From NCBI GenBank assembly GCA_947581755.1, contig CANPVN010000002.1, positions 44,313 through 108,312 on the forward strand: a DNA stretch of 64,000 nucleotides, read 5' to 3'. The notes under the pieces are model-generated. The model ran no database searches. It was not told the DNA's origin and worked only from the letters and a program-made list of their open reading frames with translations. Below are positions 26,101-33,700 of the stretch, piece after piece. Origin of the DNA: an uncultured Clostridia bacterium (GTDB lineage Bacteria > Bacillota > Clostridia > Christensenellales > Pumilibacteraceae). The position numbers were made by a program, and so were the translations under genes. Each line of letters opens with the position of its first letter. Position 1 is the stretch's first letter.

Positions 26101-27899
26101 ACGAGAATTTTTCCCATATCCATTGTGATAGAGCAAGAAGGAATCAATTCATCTTTACCTACGACCATGGAAATGTTACCTGCAACATTATTATAAATAA
26201 TTGCCGCAGCCGCGCCTTTGTTCATGGCAATCTTTATCTTGTCCTCGAAAGAACTTGTACCTCTTTGAATAAGAGCCACTTTACCCGAGACATCTATACC
26301 TATATAGTTAGGGGTATCGCCGATACCGGGAACTACCACATATTCGATATCTTTTGTCTCATTGTCGCCAAGTCCGAATTTCTCGAAGAAACGATCGAAG
26401 AACTTGATCTCTTCACTGTTGTTATCAACGGGGTTGCTGAAATAAACCGCAGTACCCGCATTGCCCACGCCGGGATTTGCAAGCATATAGTTGGATTTTT
26501 GTCCCGAAATACTTGCTACCGACAATGCCGCATGATATGTACTGGGAGAACCTACCGTACCCGAATCGGGGTTGGACAAAAGGTTGGAACCGTAATTGGA
26601 GTTGAAACCCGAACTGTAACTGTTGGAAGCTGCGCATACCAAAGATATACCCGCAGCCTCGACGCCTTCGTAAACAGTGTTGGTAAAGTCGTCGTCCGCT
26701 TCTCTGGCAAAGCCCGAGTCACGTCCCAAACTCATGTTGATCGTGTCTACGCCGATTTTTACGCAATCCTCTACAGCCGCAAGAATTTCTTCGGACTCGG
26801 AACCGTCGTCGGCATCGGGGAACACCTTCATGGCAAGGAGCTGAGCCTTGGGCGCGACACCCGTTATAACCTCGTCTTCACCCGCAATAATACCCGATAC
26901 GTGAGTACCGTGGTCATTGATGGGGAACGGATCGGGATCGTGATCCGCATAGTCATAACCGAAAGGAATCTTTTCATTGATATAAACGTCTTTTCCCGTC
27001 AAATTATCGGTGTTGCCGGGATAGAACGTTCCCGCAAGAAGATTGTTGGAAGCGACAAGTTTATTGTTCTTAACGATCTCTTCCACTTTTTCGAGCGTAA
27101 GAGGAAGTTTTTGCTGATCGGCGTTCGTAAGATTTCCAAGGAAGGTCTCGGGATCGAATGCCGAGTGAGTATAATCGATACCCGTATCGATTACGGCTAC
27201 TACGGTACCCAAACCGTTATAACCCGATTTGCTCGCATCGAAAATACCTGTGTCGTAAATCTCCACCTTGTTTTCGACCGCATCTCCCGTCTTTGCATCG
27301 AGAAGCTCGTAAGACGAAACTTGCGGAGCGGAATATTTTTCGGATATAACGACTCGCGATACGTTTGTCATCTCCTCTATTTCGTCAATATCGGCATATT
27401 TGACCGTAGCGGAAAATCCGTTAAAGAGCGCCGTAAACGAATAATTGAAAGTAATATCGAATCGAGATCTCAATTGAGCCATCAATTCGCTTTGTTTCCT
27501 CGTAAGAGTATCGGCATAAGTACGACCCTGTAAAGAATCTATGTACGAGGCAACATCTTCGTAATCCTTGTAGGCAACCTCATTATATTTCTTTATAAGG
27601 GATCTGTCGTCTGCCACTATCATTACCGTCACATCATCGGATCCGATAAAAGCCGACGTCTTACTGTAAATCTTGTCCGGATCGACATATTGAGCGGTAC
27701 TGAATGCAGGATCGTCGATCTCGGTTATAAGCCCGTCAACGTTTTTGCCGACCGATGCCGTCGGTCCCATTCCGTCGGAAACCTTAGCGGTCGCCTTGGG
27801 AAAAACAAAAACAGACAGAAAACTCGAGACGAACATGAGCCCTGCCATAAAGAAAACCAAAAATGCGGTTTTCTTCATTCTGAGTAAGGATTTTTTCAT
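20142..27899 (-). CDS. Giant surface subtilisin-like protease with BspA-type leucine-rich repeats
   Basis: A 2585-residue secreted S8 serine protease. The signal peptide covers about 1-38. Residues of about 88-190 resemble an inhibitor I9 propeptide. The catalytic triad is complete: Asp238 (VVAVIDTGIDYTHS), His330 (NDHGTHVSGIIAG), Ser670 (SGTSMASPNLAGV), with the oxyanion Asn at about 426. A protease-associated domain is inserted at about 515-610 (GKVALIQRGTSSFEDKI). Fn3-like domains of the C5a-peptidase/lactocepin type follow. From about 1500 to 2290 there are at least 25 BspA-type repeats built on AF-x-x-C-x-x-L-x-x-V. An InlB/Flg_new repeat (GYTFDGWYRDASLN) lies at about 2450-2520. A Cys/Gly-rich stretch, a membrane helix and RRRR end the chain, so it is probably membrane-anchored. 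AGGAGG precedes the ATG. It lies directly upstream of the opp operon in the same direction. Confidence 0.93.
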   Translation of the reverse strand: MKKSLLRMKKTAFLVFFMAGLMFVSSFLSVFVFPKATAKVSDGMGPTASVGKNVDGLITEIDDPAFSTAQYVDPDKIYSKTSAFIGSDDVTVMIVADDRSLIKKYNEVAYKDYEDVASYIDSLQGRTYADTLTRKQSELMAQLRSRFDITFNYSFTALFNGFSATVKYADIDEIEEMTNVSRVVISEKYSAPQVSSYELLDAKTGDAVENKVEIYDTGIFDASKSGYNGLGTVVAVIDTGIDYTHSAFDPETFLGNLTNADQQKLPLTLEKVEEIVKNNKLVASNNLLAGTFYPGNTDNLTGKDVYINEKIPFGYDYADHDPDPFPINDHGTHVSGIIAGEDEVITGVAPKAQLLAMKVFPDADDGSESEEILAAVEDCVKIGVDTINMSLGRDSGFAREADDDFTNTVYEGVEAAGISLVCAASNSYSSGFNSNYGSNLLSNPDSGTVGSPSTYHAALSVASISGQKSNYMLANPGVGNAGTAVYFSNPVDNNSEEIKFFDRFFEKFGLGDNETKDIEYVVVPGIGDTPNYIGIDVSGKVALIQRGTSSFEDKIKIAMNKGAAAAIIYNNVAGNISMVVGKDELIPSCSITMDMGKILVDAALANKASGGINGGVLRFSKKNQAGPFISQFSSWGPSPDLELKPEITGHGGDIYSAIIGGGYDHLSGTSMASPNLAGVVTLLRQHVKEHLDKYIPNASSMDNIEVTKQVRAIVNQLLMSTATPALTEVGDPYSPRKQGAGLANLTASINTDAYLYVEGNDKTKLSLGDDPEKKGVYDLTFNIKNLSDTTKNYTLEPIIMTESVSIDLRTVAEKAYMINDSVIDFSVAAEDASEVSFAKQGDKYNITVNGKADATVTVKITLSAEIKSYLEKNFPNGMYVEGFIRLIPDENTMAANDCALNIPYLAFYGDWTKAPIYDLDFKAVYDDKYDDSIPDEDKIKAAVRPITLAGKAVIDNSEYIYFMGEYMYALPDPNTNPSIFYGPTYHDEYVSMSLDPAGIHDFYLIGGFLRNFKRMDVKIVHAETGELMAEDTFWNGSKAGVGSIGGIVMEDAFDVTRYVSENGKRFEEGNKYTFTFTCRLDYDGNNDGELDKATMDTYAFDFVIDSTAPVLQDYQVRVEYNPKETNNPYRYYLDTYIYDNNYPQGYQVQFYDKNSDSYVSPVGRYMIPINAERNSVTRATLEITDYWEKIKEADYTIYVTTGDYAMNDSTYYVKLVDMENNELGLYNDIKDISLAKSVSKLAADGSVELDDKNNPTLKDQLKIYQSYDLFAKYALDVKSRWHEDYEKFVKECAEQGLATLDEKSGQYILNSSVQLSNWLSTERAAWLEDYVFESSDEAFDITSQGVITPTPEAFGKSAVITVSSKHNPSVKTSFNVVCGRQSATDVSKNKINFSYVEMSDNYMELPAGAEYEISCKVLPENATDKYVISWRLSYGDKYASIRLDPDNNFHVFVTGKEEGRAQVTATVQTVDENGNKTNTIYMGSCIVEIPEEFVVNYGTLQEYHGAREVLEIPDDLGIKTIGSGVFFKNNSLREVYIPEGVETIDNAAFAYCNNLRIVHLPSTLKEIKEWAFAGWVDWNDDGVGGSLCSKLTTVTLAKGKDENGREKAPLLRYVGKRAFIYCFQLTELFVDYDSWKADNTAKLPLNLSTVKVIDEYAFFYCAQLGYVGLNSNPSRTLDLSQVKSIGTLAFAYCQLLMDVKFGEKTIIGTNAFTGDYWLGYLTNGEVTIPSTHIGEGAFAECYDSTRSIGYLQTLKLTGEKVMIGKEAFAYNPTLQQIQFTGTIREIGERAFAECTKLGRLTIPNGLEYLRDYAFENCTNLTYLTVNGAFDASVFNGTAFSGCSRLTNIIENNDSYVYESGILYNNAKDTIVLALTNAKLADNKIPDDVKKIEKYAFQNNAHLNELDLNQVETLGVGAFSGCPNLTSVTVPASVTEISDYAFNNCANLATVTYKGSDLDRIGRYAFAGCVKLASIDALNAETIAEGAFSGDTILKTVTNTGNLTTLGARAFELCEALTDLDISKVETIGSYAFDGCVAYAPSVINAQTIGNYAFRGAEKVAVATLANAEYIGDYAFSQTGIKAITLPKATFIGDYAFGINYVYESEDLEESMVNYNSNVTSVEMPVVEYIGEGAFSGAKDMTTVNIPASATYIGKKAFANSGITKFTVDEASESFGAYDLQVVDSEADCDYVVMKDGEAQYIKLIDGDVLYRIVPNGFELISYPTKKSDETFEAIPHTIRIEYGAFINNTSIKNVELPYEMAYIGDYAFFGCSALENFTFHSLRAPLLESGYYIIENVKSEGYSKQNDLPEDDPNYYVNNSSMSFSDKNFASYYTFGAIPDIDLDNLDASKMKFTYPSNGIGYKTYIYARYFAVSKSDVNSKEIVLNDSANDFLNRVASELPEIDSITEENAAVVRDLISIYASIEMTQRNLIDILHKEVGEKINASEAYLKSKGWDKVKYTVTFENADVPSQIIDEGGHVQQPADPTREGYTFDGWYRDASLNTKFNFEMYVRSNLTIYAKWINNNGDGSDDPNQGGETQQSGCGGCGTIGSAGGNFGGYIGGCLALLTFAGVVFLVRRRRSASK

Positions 27900-27931
27900 A
27901 ATTCCTCCTAACTTGAAAATTTGTCTTTAAC

Positions 27932-27950
27932 AGGTAAGACTTCCTTACCT
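27932..27950 (-). promoter_or_regulatory. Leader hairpin upstream of the subtilase gene
   Basis: AGGTAAG and CTTACCT form a 7-bp stem with a 5-base loop in the predicted 5-prime leader, about 33 bases before the ATG. A regulatory role is only possible; no known riboswitch fits. Confidence 0.4.
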
Positions 27951-27968
27951 ATTATTATTTATGCAAGA

Positions 27969-27997
27969 ATTGTACCATAAAAATCGATTTTGAGCAA
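27969..27997 (-). promoter_or_regulatory. Sigma-A-type promoter for the subtilase gene
   Basis: TTGCTC (27992-27997), 17-base spacer, TACAAT (27969-27974). The remaining upstream gap (27998-28213) is AT-rich and I see no gene in it. Confidence 0.7.
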
Positions 27998-28213
27998 GCC
28001 CATTATTGTATAAAATAATATATTTCTCTAAAAAAGCACAAGAGCCCAAATCTTTGAAATATAAATTTGTCTCTATTTTCTCTCCCCTTACACATTGATT
28101 TTTATATAAACACTTTTTCCATTTTTATACTTTCTTTGCCTTTTTTTCAAAATTCGCCATTTTTCTCAAAACCGAAAAAGTGATAAAACAATGTAATAAT
28201 ATTGACGAGTATC

Positions 28214-28255
28214 AAAAAAGCCGTCGATTAAAGTTATCATTTAATCGTTCGGCTT
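28214..28255 (-). terminator. Intrinsic terminator after the Sel1-repeat gene
   Basis: Minus-strand AAGCCG-AA-CGATTAAA pairs with TTTAATCG-A-CGGCTT across a 7-base loop, followed by TTTTTGATA. It lies about 70 bases after the stop. Confidence 0.85.
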
Positions 28256-28323
28256 AATAAGTATTATATTCGTATTATATCGAACTTGTACACAAATTGA
28301 ATTATTTTACAAAACTTTTTACA

Positions 28324-29046
28324 TTAAAACGACAACCCTGTCATAAAGATGTATTTCATTGCTTCGTTTTTGTCGGGTTCCACGCCTTCTCTGCCCTCGG
28401 AATAAATCTCGCACAGATGGAGCATGGCATTTTTGTTGCCTTTGTCCGCAAGTTCTTTGTACAGAGTTATCGCTTTGGTGACATCCTTATCTACGCCGAT
28501 ACCCTCTTCCAAACATTCGGCAAGACGAAGGATACACTCGGGATTCCCGCCCTCGGCTCCTCGGGCATAATAAGCGGCAGCCTCTTTCTTCGCGTCCCTT
28601 TCGGCGAGAAAAGAATATTCGGGTTTTTGCAACATTTCACCCAAGAACAAGCACGCGTCGCTAAAACCGAGTTCGGCGGCTTTGGCATAGCAATCGAACT
28701 TTCTTACATACGGCAGTTTCGAAACAAATTCCTTCTTCTTTTCTTCGGCGACTCCGTCCTGAAGTTCGAAAATCTCCTCTCCGCCCGCGGGCAATAACAG
28801 TTGAAGATCGCCCTTCATCGCCCAGGCTTCGCCGCTGCCCGCCTCGCAAGCCCTCTCCAAAAGACGACGATATTCCGACAAGGACTCTTCGTCGTCGAAT
28901 CCCGTCAGTTTCGCCTTCGCGACAAGAGCCTCTTTATTATCGAGCATACACGCGCGATCCAAAAATTCCAAGGCTTCTACTGCTTTTCCCTTTTCGGTAA
29001 GTTCGCAGAAACGATCATATTCCTCTTTGCCTTTTTCAAAAGACAT
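28324..29046 (-). CDS. Sel1-like tetratricopeptide repeat protein
   Basis: A 240-residue soluble protein with Sel1-type helical repeats, recognised by A-x-x-Y-x-x-A-A-x-x-G-x-x-x-A units: KFDCYAKAAELGFSDACLFL, EAAAYYARGAEGGNPECILR, AITLYKELADKGNKNAMLHL. Such repeats mediate protein contacts; no catalytic domain is visible. ATG 29046 follows GGAGGAAAGG at good spacing; the in-frame TTG at 29067 overlaps that site and the mntP stop, so it is rejected. There is no signal peptide, so it should be cytoplasmic. Last gene of a minus-strand run with mntP, the thioesterase and the DUF2188 gene, closed by a terminator. Confidence 0.85.
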   Translation of the reverse strand: MSFEKGKEEYDRFCELTEKGKAVEALEFLDRACMLDNKEALVAKAKLTGFDDEESLSEYRRLLERACEAGSGEAWAMKGDLQLLLPAGGEEIFELQDGVAEEKKKEFVSKLPYVRKFDCYAKAAELGFSDACLFLGEMLQKPEYSFLAERDAKKEAAAYYARGAEGGNPECILRLAECLEEGIGVDKDVTKAITLYKELADKGNKNAMLHLCEIYSEGREGVEPDKNEAMKYIFMTGLSF

Positions 29047-29063
29047 TTCCTTTCCTCCGTTTT

Positions 29064-29663
29064 TCAAAATCCCAAGTCTATTATCCCGAGATGCTCCAAA
29101 AGAATTTTTATTCCTATTAGCACGAGCACTATTCCGCCTATCAAAGTCGCTTGCTTTTCGAATTTATTGCCGAATTTATGACCTATTATAACGCCTATAA
29201 AGCAAATCGCAAAAGTAACAACGCCTATTATCAGTACAGACCACCAAATCGACAATCCGTCCATTATGGCAAAAGTCACTCCCATCGCCAACGCGTCTAT
29301 ACTCGTTGCGATAGCCATCAAAAAAAGTTCTTTTATATTAATATTCGGTTTTTCATCGGTCGCCTTTTCTGTTTCGGAAGCCTCTTTCTTTGCAAACACG
29401 GCGTCGTATATCATCTTTCCGCCTATAAGCAACAGTAATCCGAACGCCACCCAATGATCGACATTCTTGATAAGACTCTCGAATTGCGTGCCGAGCGCCC
29501 AACCGATAAGAGGCATCGCCGCCTGAAAAAAGCCGAAAGTAAACGCTATTATGACCGCATGCTTATAATTTATCTTACGCATACTCAAACCGCGACACAT
29601 GGAAGCGGCAAAAGCATCCAAGGACAAAACAATTCCTATTAGCAAAACTTCGAGTATTCCCAT
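29064..29663 (-). CDS. mntP: Manganese efflux pump MntP
   Basis: A six-helix membrane exporter of Mn(II), 199 residues. The two halves carry the diagnostic motifs SLDAFAAS (helix 1) and ATSIDALAMGV (helix 4), each with the conserved aspartate thought to bind the metal. A charged loop (KKEASETEKATDEKPN) links them. Many mntP genes have a manganese yybP-ykoY riboswitch; only 54 bases separate this gene from the upstream thioesterase gene and no such structure is seen there. Any manganese control would have to act elsewhere. Confidence 0.94.
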   Translation of the reverse strand: MGILEVLLIGIVLSLDAFAASMCRGLSMRKINYKHAVIIAFTFGFFQAAMPLIGWALGTQFESLIKNVDHWVAFGLLLLIGGKMIYDAVFAKKEASETEKATDEKPNINIKELFLMAIATSIDALAMGVTFAIMDGLSIWWSVLIIGVVTFAICFIGVIIGHKFGNKFEKQATLIGGIVLVLIGIKILLEHLGIIDLGF

Positions 29664-29717
29664 AAGACTCCCTATTGATAATTATGCTATGCGAAAGAAC
29701 TCAAGATTATATCGAAA

Positions 29718-30104
29718 CTATCGATTTTTGCGTCCGTCGGCTTTTGCCATAAATTTTTCGTTATCTATGATAAAGCGTTCATGGCGTCCCTTTGCAACTT
29801 GACCCGCTTCGTCGTATGCCGCAACTTCGAAAACAAGACGTCTGTGATCGACCTCGACAAGTTCGCTTTCGAAACGGACGTCCATTCCGACTACGGAAGG
29901 CGCAAGATGCTCCACTTCCACCTTCGTTCCCACCGTTCCGCAACCTTCGGGAAGCAAAGGTTGAACGCTGTCTTTGCACGTCGCTTCTATCATGGCAATA
30001 AGATATGGCGTGGCAAAGACGGGCAACAATCCGCTGCCCATGGACGCGGCAGTCATATTATACTCGACTTTGACGATTTTTGTATTTTTTATCCCCGTCT
30101 CCAT
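29718..30104 (-). CDS. Hotdog-fold thioesterase (FlK/PaaI-like)
   Basis: A 128-residue cytoplasmic protein of the single-hotdog thioesterase type, resembling fluoroacetyl-CoA thioesterase relatives. Visible are GSGLLPVFATPYLIAMIEAT, the central helix with the acidic residue that serves catalysis in this family, and the later strands VGTKVEVEHLAPSVVGMDVR and RRLVFEVAAYDEAGQVAKGR with HERFII. The substrate is presumably an acyl-CoA, but which one is unknown. It lies 10 bases after the DUF2188 gene and 54 before mntP. Confidence 0.85.
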   Translation of the reverse strand: METGIKNTKIVKVEYNMTAASMGSGLLPVFATPYLIAMIEATCKDSVQPLLPEGCGTVGTKVEVEHLAPSVVGMDVRFESELVEVDHRRLVFEVAAYDEAGQVAKGRHERFIIDNEKFMAKADGRKNR

Positions 30105-30114
30105 AATCTCGCTC

Positions 30115-30687
30115 TCAATACTTCTGTTTTCGGATTTTTCCGTCTTTCTTATGTATGGTTATACTGCCGTCCTGATTTGCCGCCTTCTCTTTGGCAAATT
30201 CAATAGCCTCGGCTTGAGTCTTGAACAACTTCAACGCTTTCTCGCCTTTTGCGAATTTTACCTGCCACATACCGTCTTCTCGCAAAGAAACATGATAATT
30301 TTTATTTACTGCCGCTTTTTTGTCGTCGGCATTTTTATTATCCGTTTCCGCCGTCTTGGGCTGCTCTTTTGCTGCGGGTTGAGGTTGAGCCTTGGGCTGT
30401 TCTTTTACCGCGGGTTGGGGTTGAGCCTTGGGCTGTTCTTTTGCCGCGGGTTGGGGTTGAGCCTTGGGCTGTTCTTTTGTCGCAGGTTGGGGTTGAGCCT
30501 TGGGCTGTTCTTTTGCCGCGGGTTGAGGCTGAGCCTTGGGTTGTTCTTTTGTTGCGGGCTGGGGTTGAGCCTTGGGTTGCTCTTTTGCCGCGGGTTGGGG
30601 CTGAGCCTTGGGCTGTTCTTTTTCAGCAGGCTTTGCGGGTTGTTTTTCCACAACTACTACATTTTTCTTTTTCCTAAAAAAACACAT
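30115..30687 (-). CDS. DUF2188-domain protein with Lys/Gln/Pro-rich tandem repeat
   Basis: A 190-residue protein in two parts. After a basic start (FFRKKKNVVVV), residues 22-105 are seven copies of a 12-residue unit, x-KEQPKAQPQPA, plus a partial eighth. Residues of about 130-185 are a DUF2188 domain (YHVSLREDGMWQVKFAKGE, then TQAEAIEFAKEKAANQDGS and IHKKDGKIR). The domain's function is unknown. ATG 30687 was chosen over a GTG at 30702 because that GTG is part of the GTGAGG ribosome binding site. No terminator is visible between purL and this gene, so pur transcripts may run into it. Confidence 0.8.
   Translation of the reverse strand: MCFFRKKKNVVVVEKQPAKPAEKEQPKAQPQPAAKEQPKAQPQPATKEQPKAQPQPAAKEQPKAQPQPATKEQPKAQPQPAAKEQPKAQPQPAVKEQPKAQPQPAAKEQPKTAETDNKNADDKKAAVNKNYHVSLREDGMWQVKFAKGEKALKLFKTQAEAIEFAKEKAANQDGSITIHKKDGKIRKQKY
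30355..30624 (-). repeat. 36-bp tandem repeat inside the DUF2188 gene
   Basis: Seven and a half tandem copies of a 36-base unit encoding x-KEQPKAQPQPA. The copies differ mostly at silent sites and at the first codon (Glu, Ala, Thr or Val). Copy-number change would stay in frame. Confidence 0.9.
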
Positions 30688-30720
30688 TTGGAAATACCTC
30701 ACTTTATATAAAATTATTTT

Positions 30721-33700
30721 TTATTTATAATATTTTACTGCCGATTCGAAGAGTTTTATGTCGTAATTTCCGACAACGTTTTTATAAAGATTGCTGCCGA
30801 CTCTTTCGCAGTGTCCCATTTTTCCGAAAATTCTGCCGTCGGGTGACGTTATTCCTTCTATCGCGAATACCGAACCGTTGGGATTGAACTCGACGTTCAT
30901 GGAAGGATTGCCTTCGTAATCGACGTACTGAGTCGCAATCTGTCCGTTCGCGGCAAGTCGGGAAATCAAATCGTTCGAAGCCCAAAATTTACCTTCGCCG
31001 TGAGAAATCGCGACGTTATAAATATCTCCCGGGGTTGCCATACAGAACCAAGGGGACGCGTTGGAAACCACTCGGGTACGGACGATCTTGGATTGGTGTC
31101 TGCCTATATCGTTAAACGTCAAGGTGGGGCTGTCCTTTTCGGCTGCCGTTATTTTGCCGTAAGGCACATATCCGAGTTTTATCAACGCTTGAAAACCGTT
31201 GCAAATTCCGCCCATAAGTCCGTCGGAAACATATAAAAGTTTGGAAACGGCGTCGCTTATTTTGCTGTTCCTGAAAAATGCCGTTATGAATTTTCCCGAG
31301 CCGTCGGGCTCGTCCCCTCCCGAAAATCCGCCGGGAATGAAGATTATATTGCTTTCCGCGATTTTCTCGGCAAATACCTCGACGCTTTCGGAAATAGCCT
31401 CTTTTGTCAAGTTTTTGATTACGAATATCTCGGCTTTCGCCCCCGCCGCTTCAAACGCTTTGGCGGTATCGTATTCGCAGTTCGTACCCGGGAATACGGG
31501 AATAAGAACTCTGGGCGCGGCGACGGTAAAACGCGCCGAACGCGGCTCCGCAGAGTACAAAAGTTTGGGTATCATCCTTTCTTTCGCGGCAGTCTTAACG
31601 GGGAAAATCTTTTCCAAGCGCTCGGTATAGAGATCTTTTACGGTCTTGACTCCGACTTTTTCGTTGCCCAAAATAAATTCTTTTTCTTGAGTCACCTCGC
31701 CTATAACCTCGGCTCCGCGAATTTCCTCGTCGCTTTCCAATACGAATGCGCCGTAAGAATATCCGAACAATTCCCGAGTCGTCATTCCGTTGTAAACACG
31801 GAAAGAATATCCGTTGCCCAAACTCATTTTCAGTAAGGCTTCGGCAATGCCGCCGTAACTTACCGCATAACATGCCGAGATCTTTTTTTGCTCGGTAAGT
31901 TCCGATACCGTTCTCAAATTGTTCTTGAAACTTTCGGGCTCGGGCATTCCCGTCGCGTCGGTCTTGCATCTCAAAAGATAAATTTTATCCCCGACACGCT
32001 TAAATTCGGGAGAGATTATTCTGTCGGCTTGCGTATGAGCAACCGCAAAACTTACAAGCGTAGGCGGCACGGAAATGTTTTCGAATGTTCCGCTCATGGA
32101 ATCCTTTCCGCCTATTGCCGCAACTCCGAGATCCAACTGCGCTTTGAATGCGCCGAGCAATGCCGACATGGGCTTACCCCATCGTCTTTCGTCATGCTGA
32201 AGTTTCTCAAAATATTCCTGAAAGGTAAGATAAATATCTTTGTAGGGCGCGCCTGTGGCAACCAATTTGCCGACAGACTCGCATACTGCAATATATGCTC
32301 CCGCAAATTGATTTATTTCGGATATGTAGGGATTAAAACCGTACGCCATCAACGAACAGTCGTCCGTTACGCCCTTTTCCACCGATATTTTGTTTACCAT
32401 TGCCTGAGGAGGCGTCATCTGATACTTACCGCCGAAAGGCATAAGTACCGTTCCCGCGCCTATTGTGGAATCGAACCTCTCGACAAGACCTTTTTTACTG
32501 CACACATTGAGGTCGGAAGCAAGTTTTTTCAAATTCTCTTCATTGTTGCCGACGACTTGTCTGTATACCTTATGCCCTTCGTCGATGTTTACGCGTATAT
32601 GCTTTTCCGCGCCGAACGAGTCCAAAAATTCGCGCGCAATATCCACTATGAGGTCGCCTTGCCAATACATTTTAAGACGTTTCTCTTCTTTTACTTCGGC
32701 TATTACCGTCGCTTCGAGATTTTCCGTCTCGGCAAGAGATATGAATCTGTCAACGTCGGCGGCAGCCACCGCAATCGCCATTCTCTCCTGCGATTCGCTT
32801 ATTGCAAGTTCCGTTCCGTCGAGTCCCTCGTACTTTTTGGGAACTTTATCGAGATTTATCTCGAGTCCTTCGGCAAGTTCTCCGACAGCGACGCTGACTC
32901 CGCCCGCTCCGAAGTCGTTACAACGTTTTATAAGTTTTGCCGCTTCGGGATTGCGGAACAACCTTTGAAGTTTTCGTTCTTCGGGCGCATTTCCCTTTTG
33001 CACTTCCGCGCCGCAAACAGCCAAAGATTTTACTGTGTGAGATTTCGAGGAACCCGTAGCTCCTCCGCAACCGTCTCTGCCCGTTCTGCCGCCCAATAAG
33101 ATAATCTTATCTCCGGGTTGGGGCTGAAGTCTTTTGACATTCTCTTTGGGAACGGCGGCAACGACTGCGCCTATCTCCATTCTTTTCGCTTTATATCCGT
33201 CATGATAAATCTCGTCAACAAGTCCCGTCGCAAGTCCTATCTGATTGCCGTATGAACTGTAACCTGCCGCTGCAGATGTGGTTATCTTACTTTGAGGAAG
33301 TTTTCCGGGTAAAGTCTCGGAAAAAGGCACCGTGGGGTCTGCGCAACCCGTGACTCTCATCGCCGAATAAACATACGCTCTTCCCGACAACGGATCCCTT
33401 ATCGCGCCGCCTATACAAGTCGCCGCGCCGCCGAAAGGTTCGATTTCGGTGGGGTGATTGTGCGTTTCATTCTTGAACATAAGAAGCCAATCTTCGTCTT
33501 TTCCGTCAACTTTGATTCTTATATTGACAGAGCATGCGTTTATCTCCTCGGACTTGTCGAGGTCGGGAAGCATTCCCTTCGAATCAAGATATTTAGCGGC
33601 AACGGTCGCAAGATCCATAAGGCATATCGGCTTTGTCCTTCTCATCTCTTTGCGAACTTCGAGATAACGATTGTACGCCTCTTGCGCGTTTTTATCATTG

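Noticed and set aside
25752..27533. 593-residue open frame on the plus strand
   Set aside because: It is antisense to the subtilase coding region and reflects its codon pattern; no ribosome binding site, promoter or domain is seen.
29664..29717. yybP-ykoY manganese riboswitch before mntP
   Set aside because: The gap is only 54 bases and shows no matching structure.
30373..30624. CRISPR-like array
   Set aside because: The 36-base units are directly tandem with no spacers and encode an in-frame peptide repeat.
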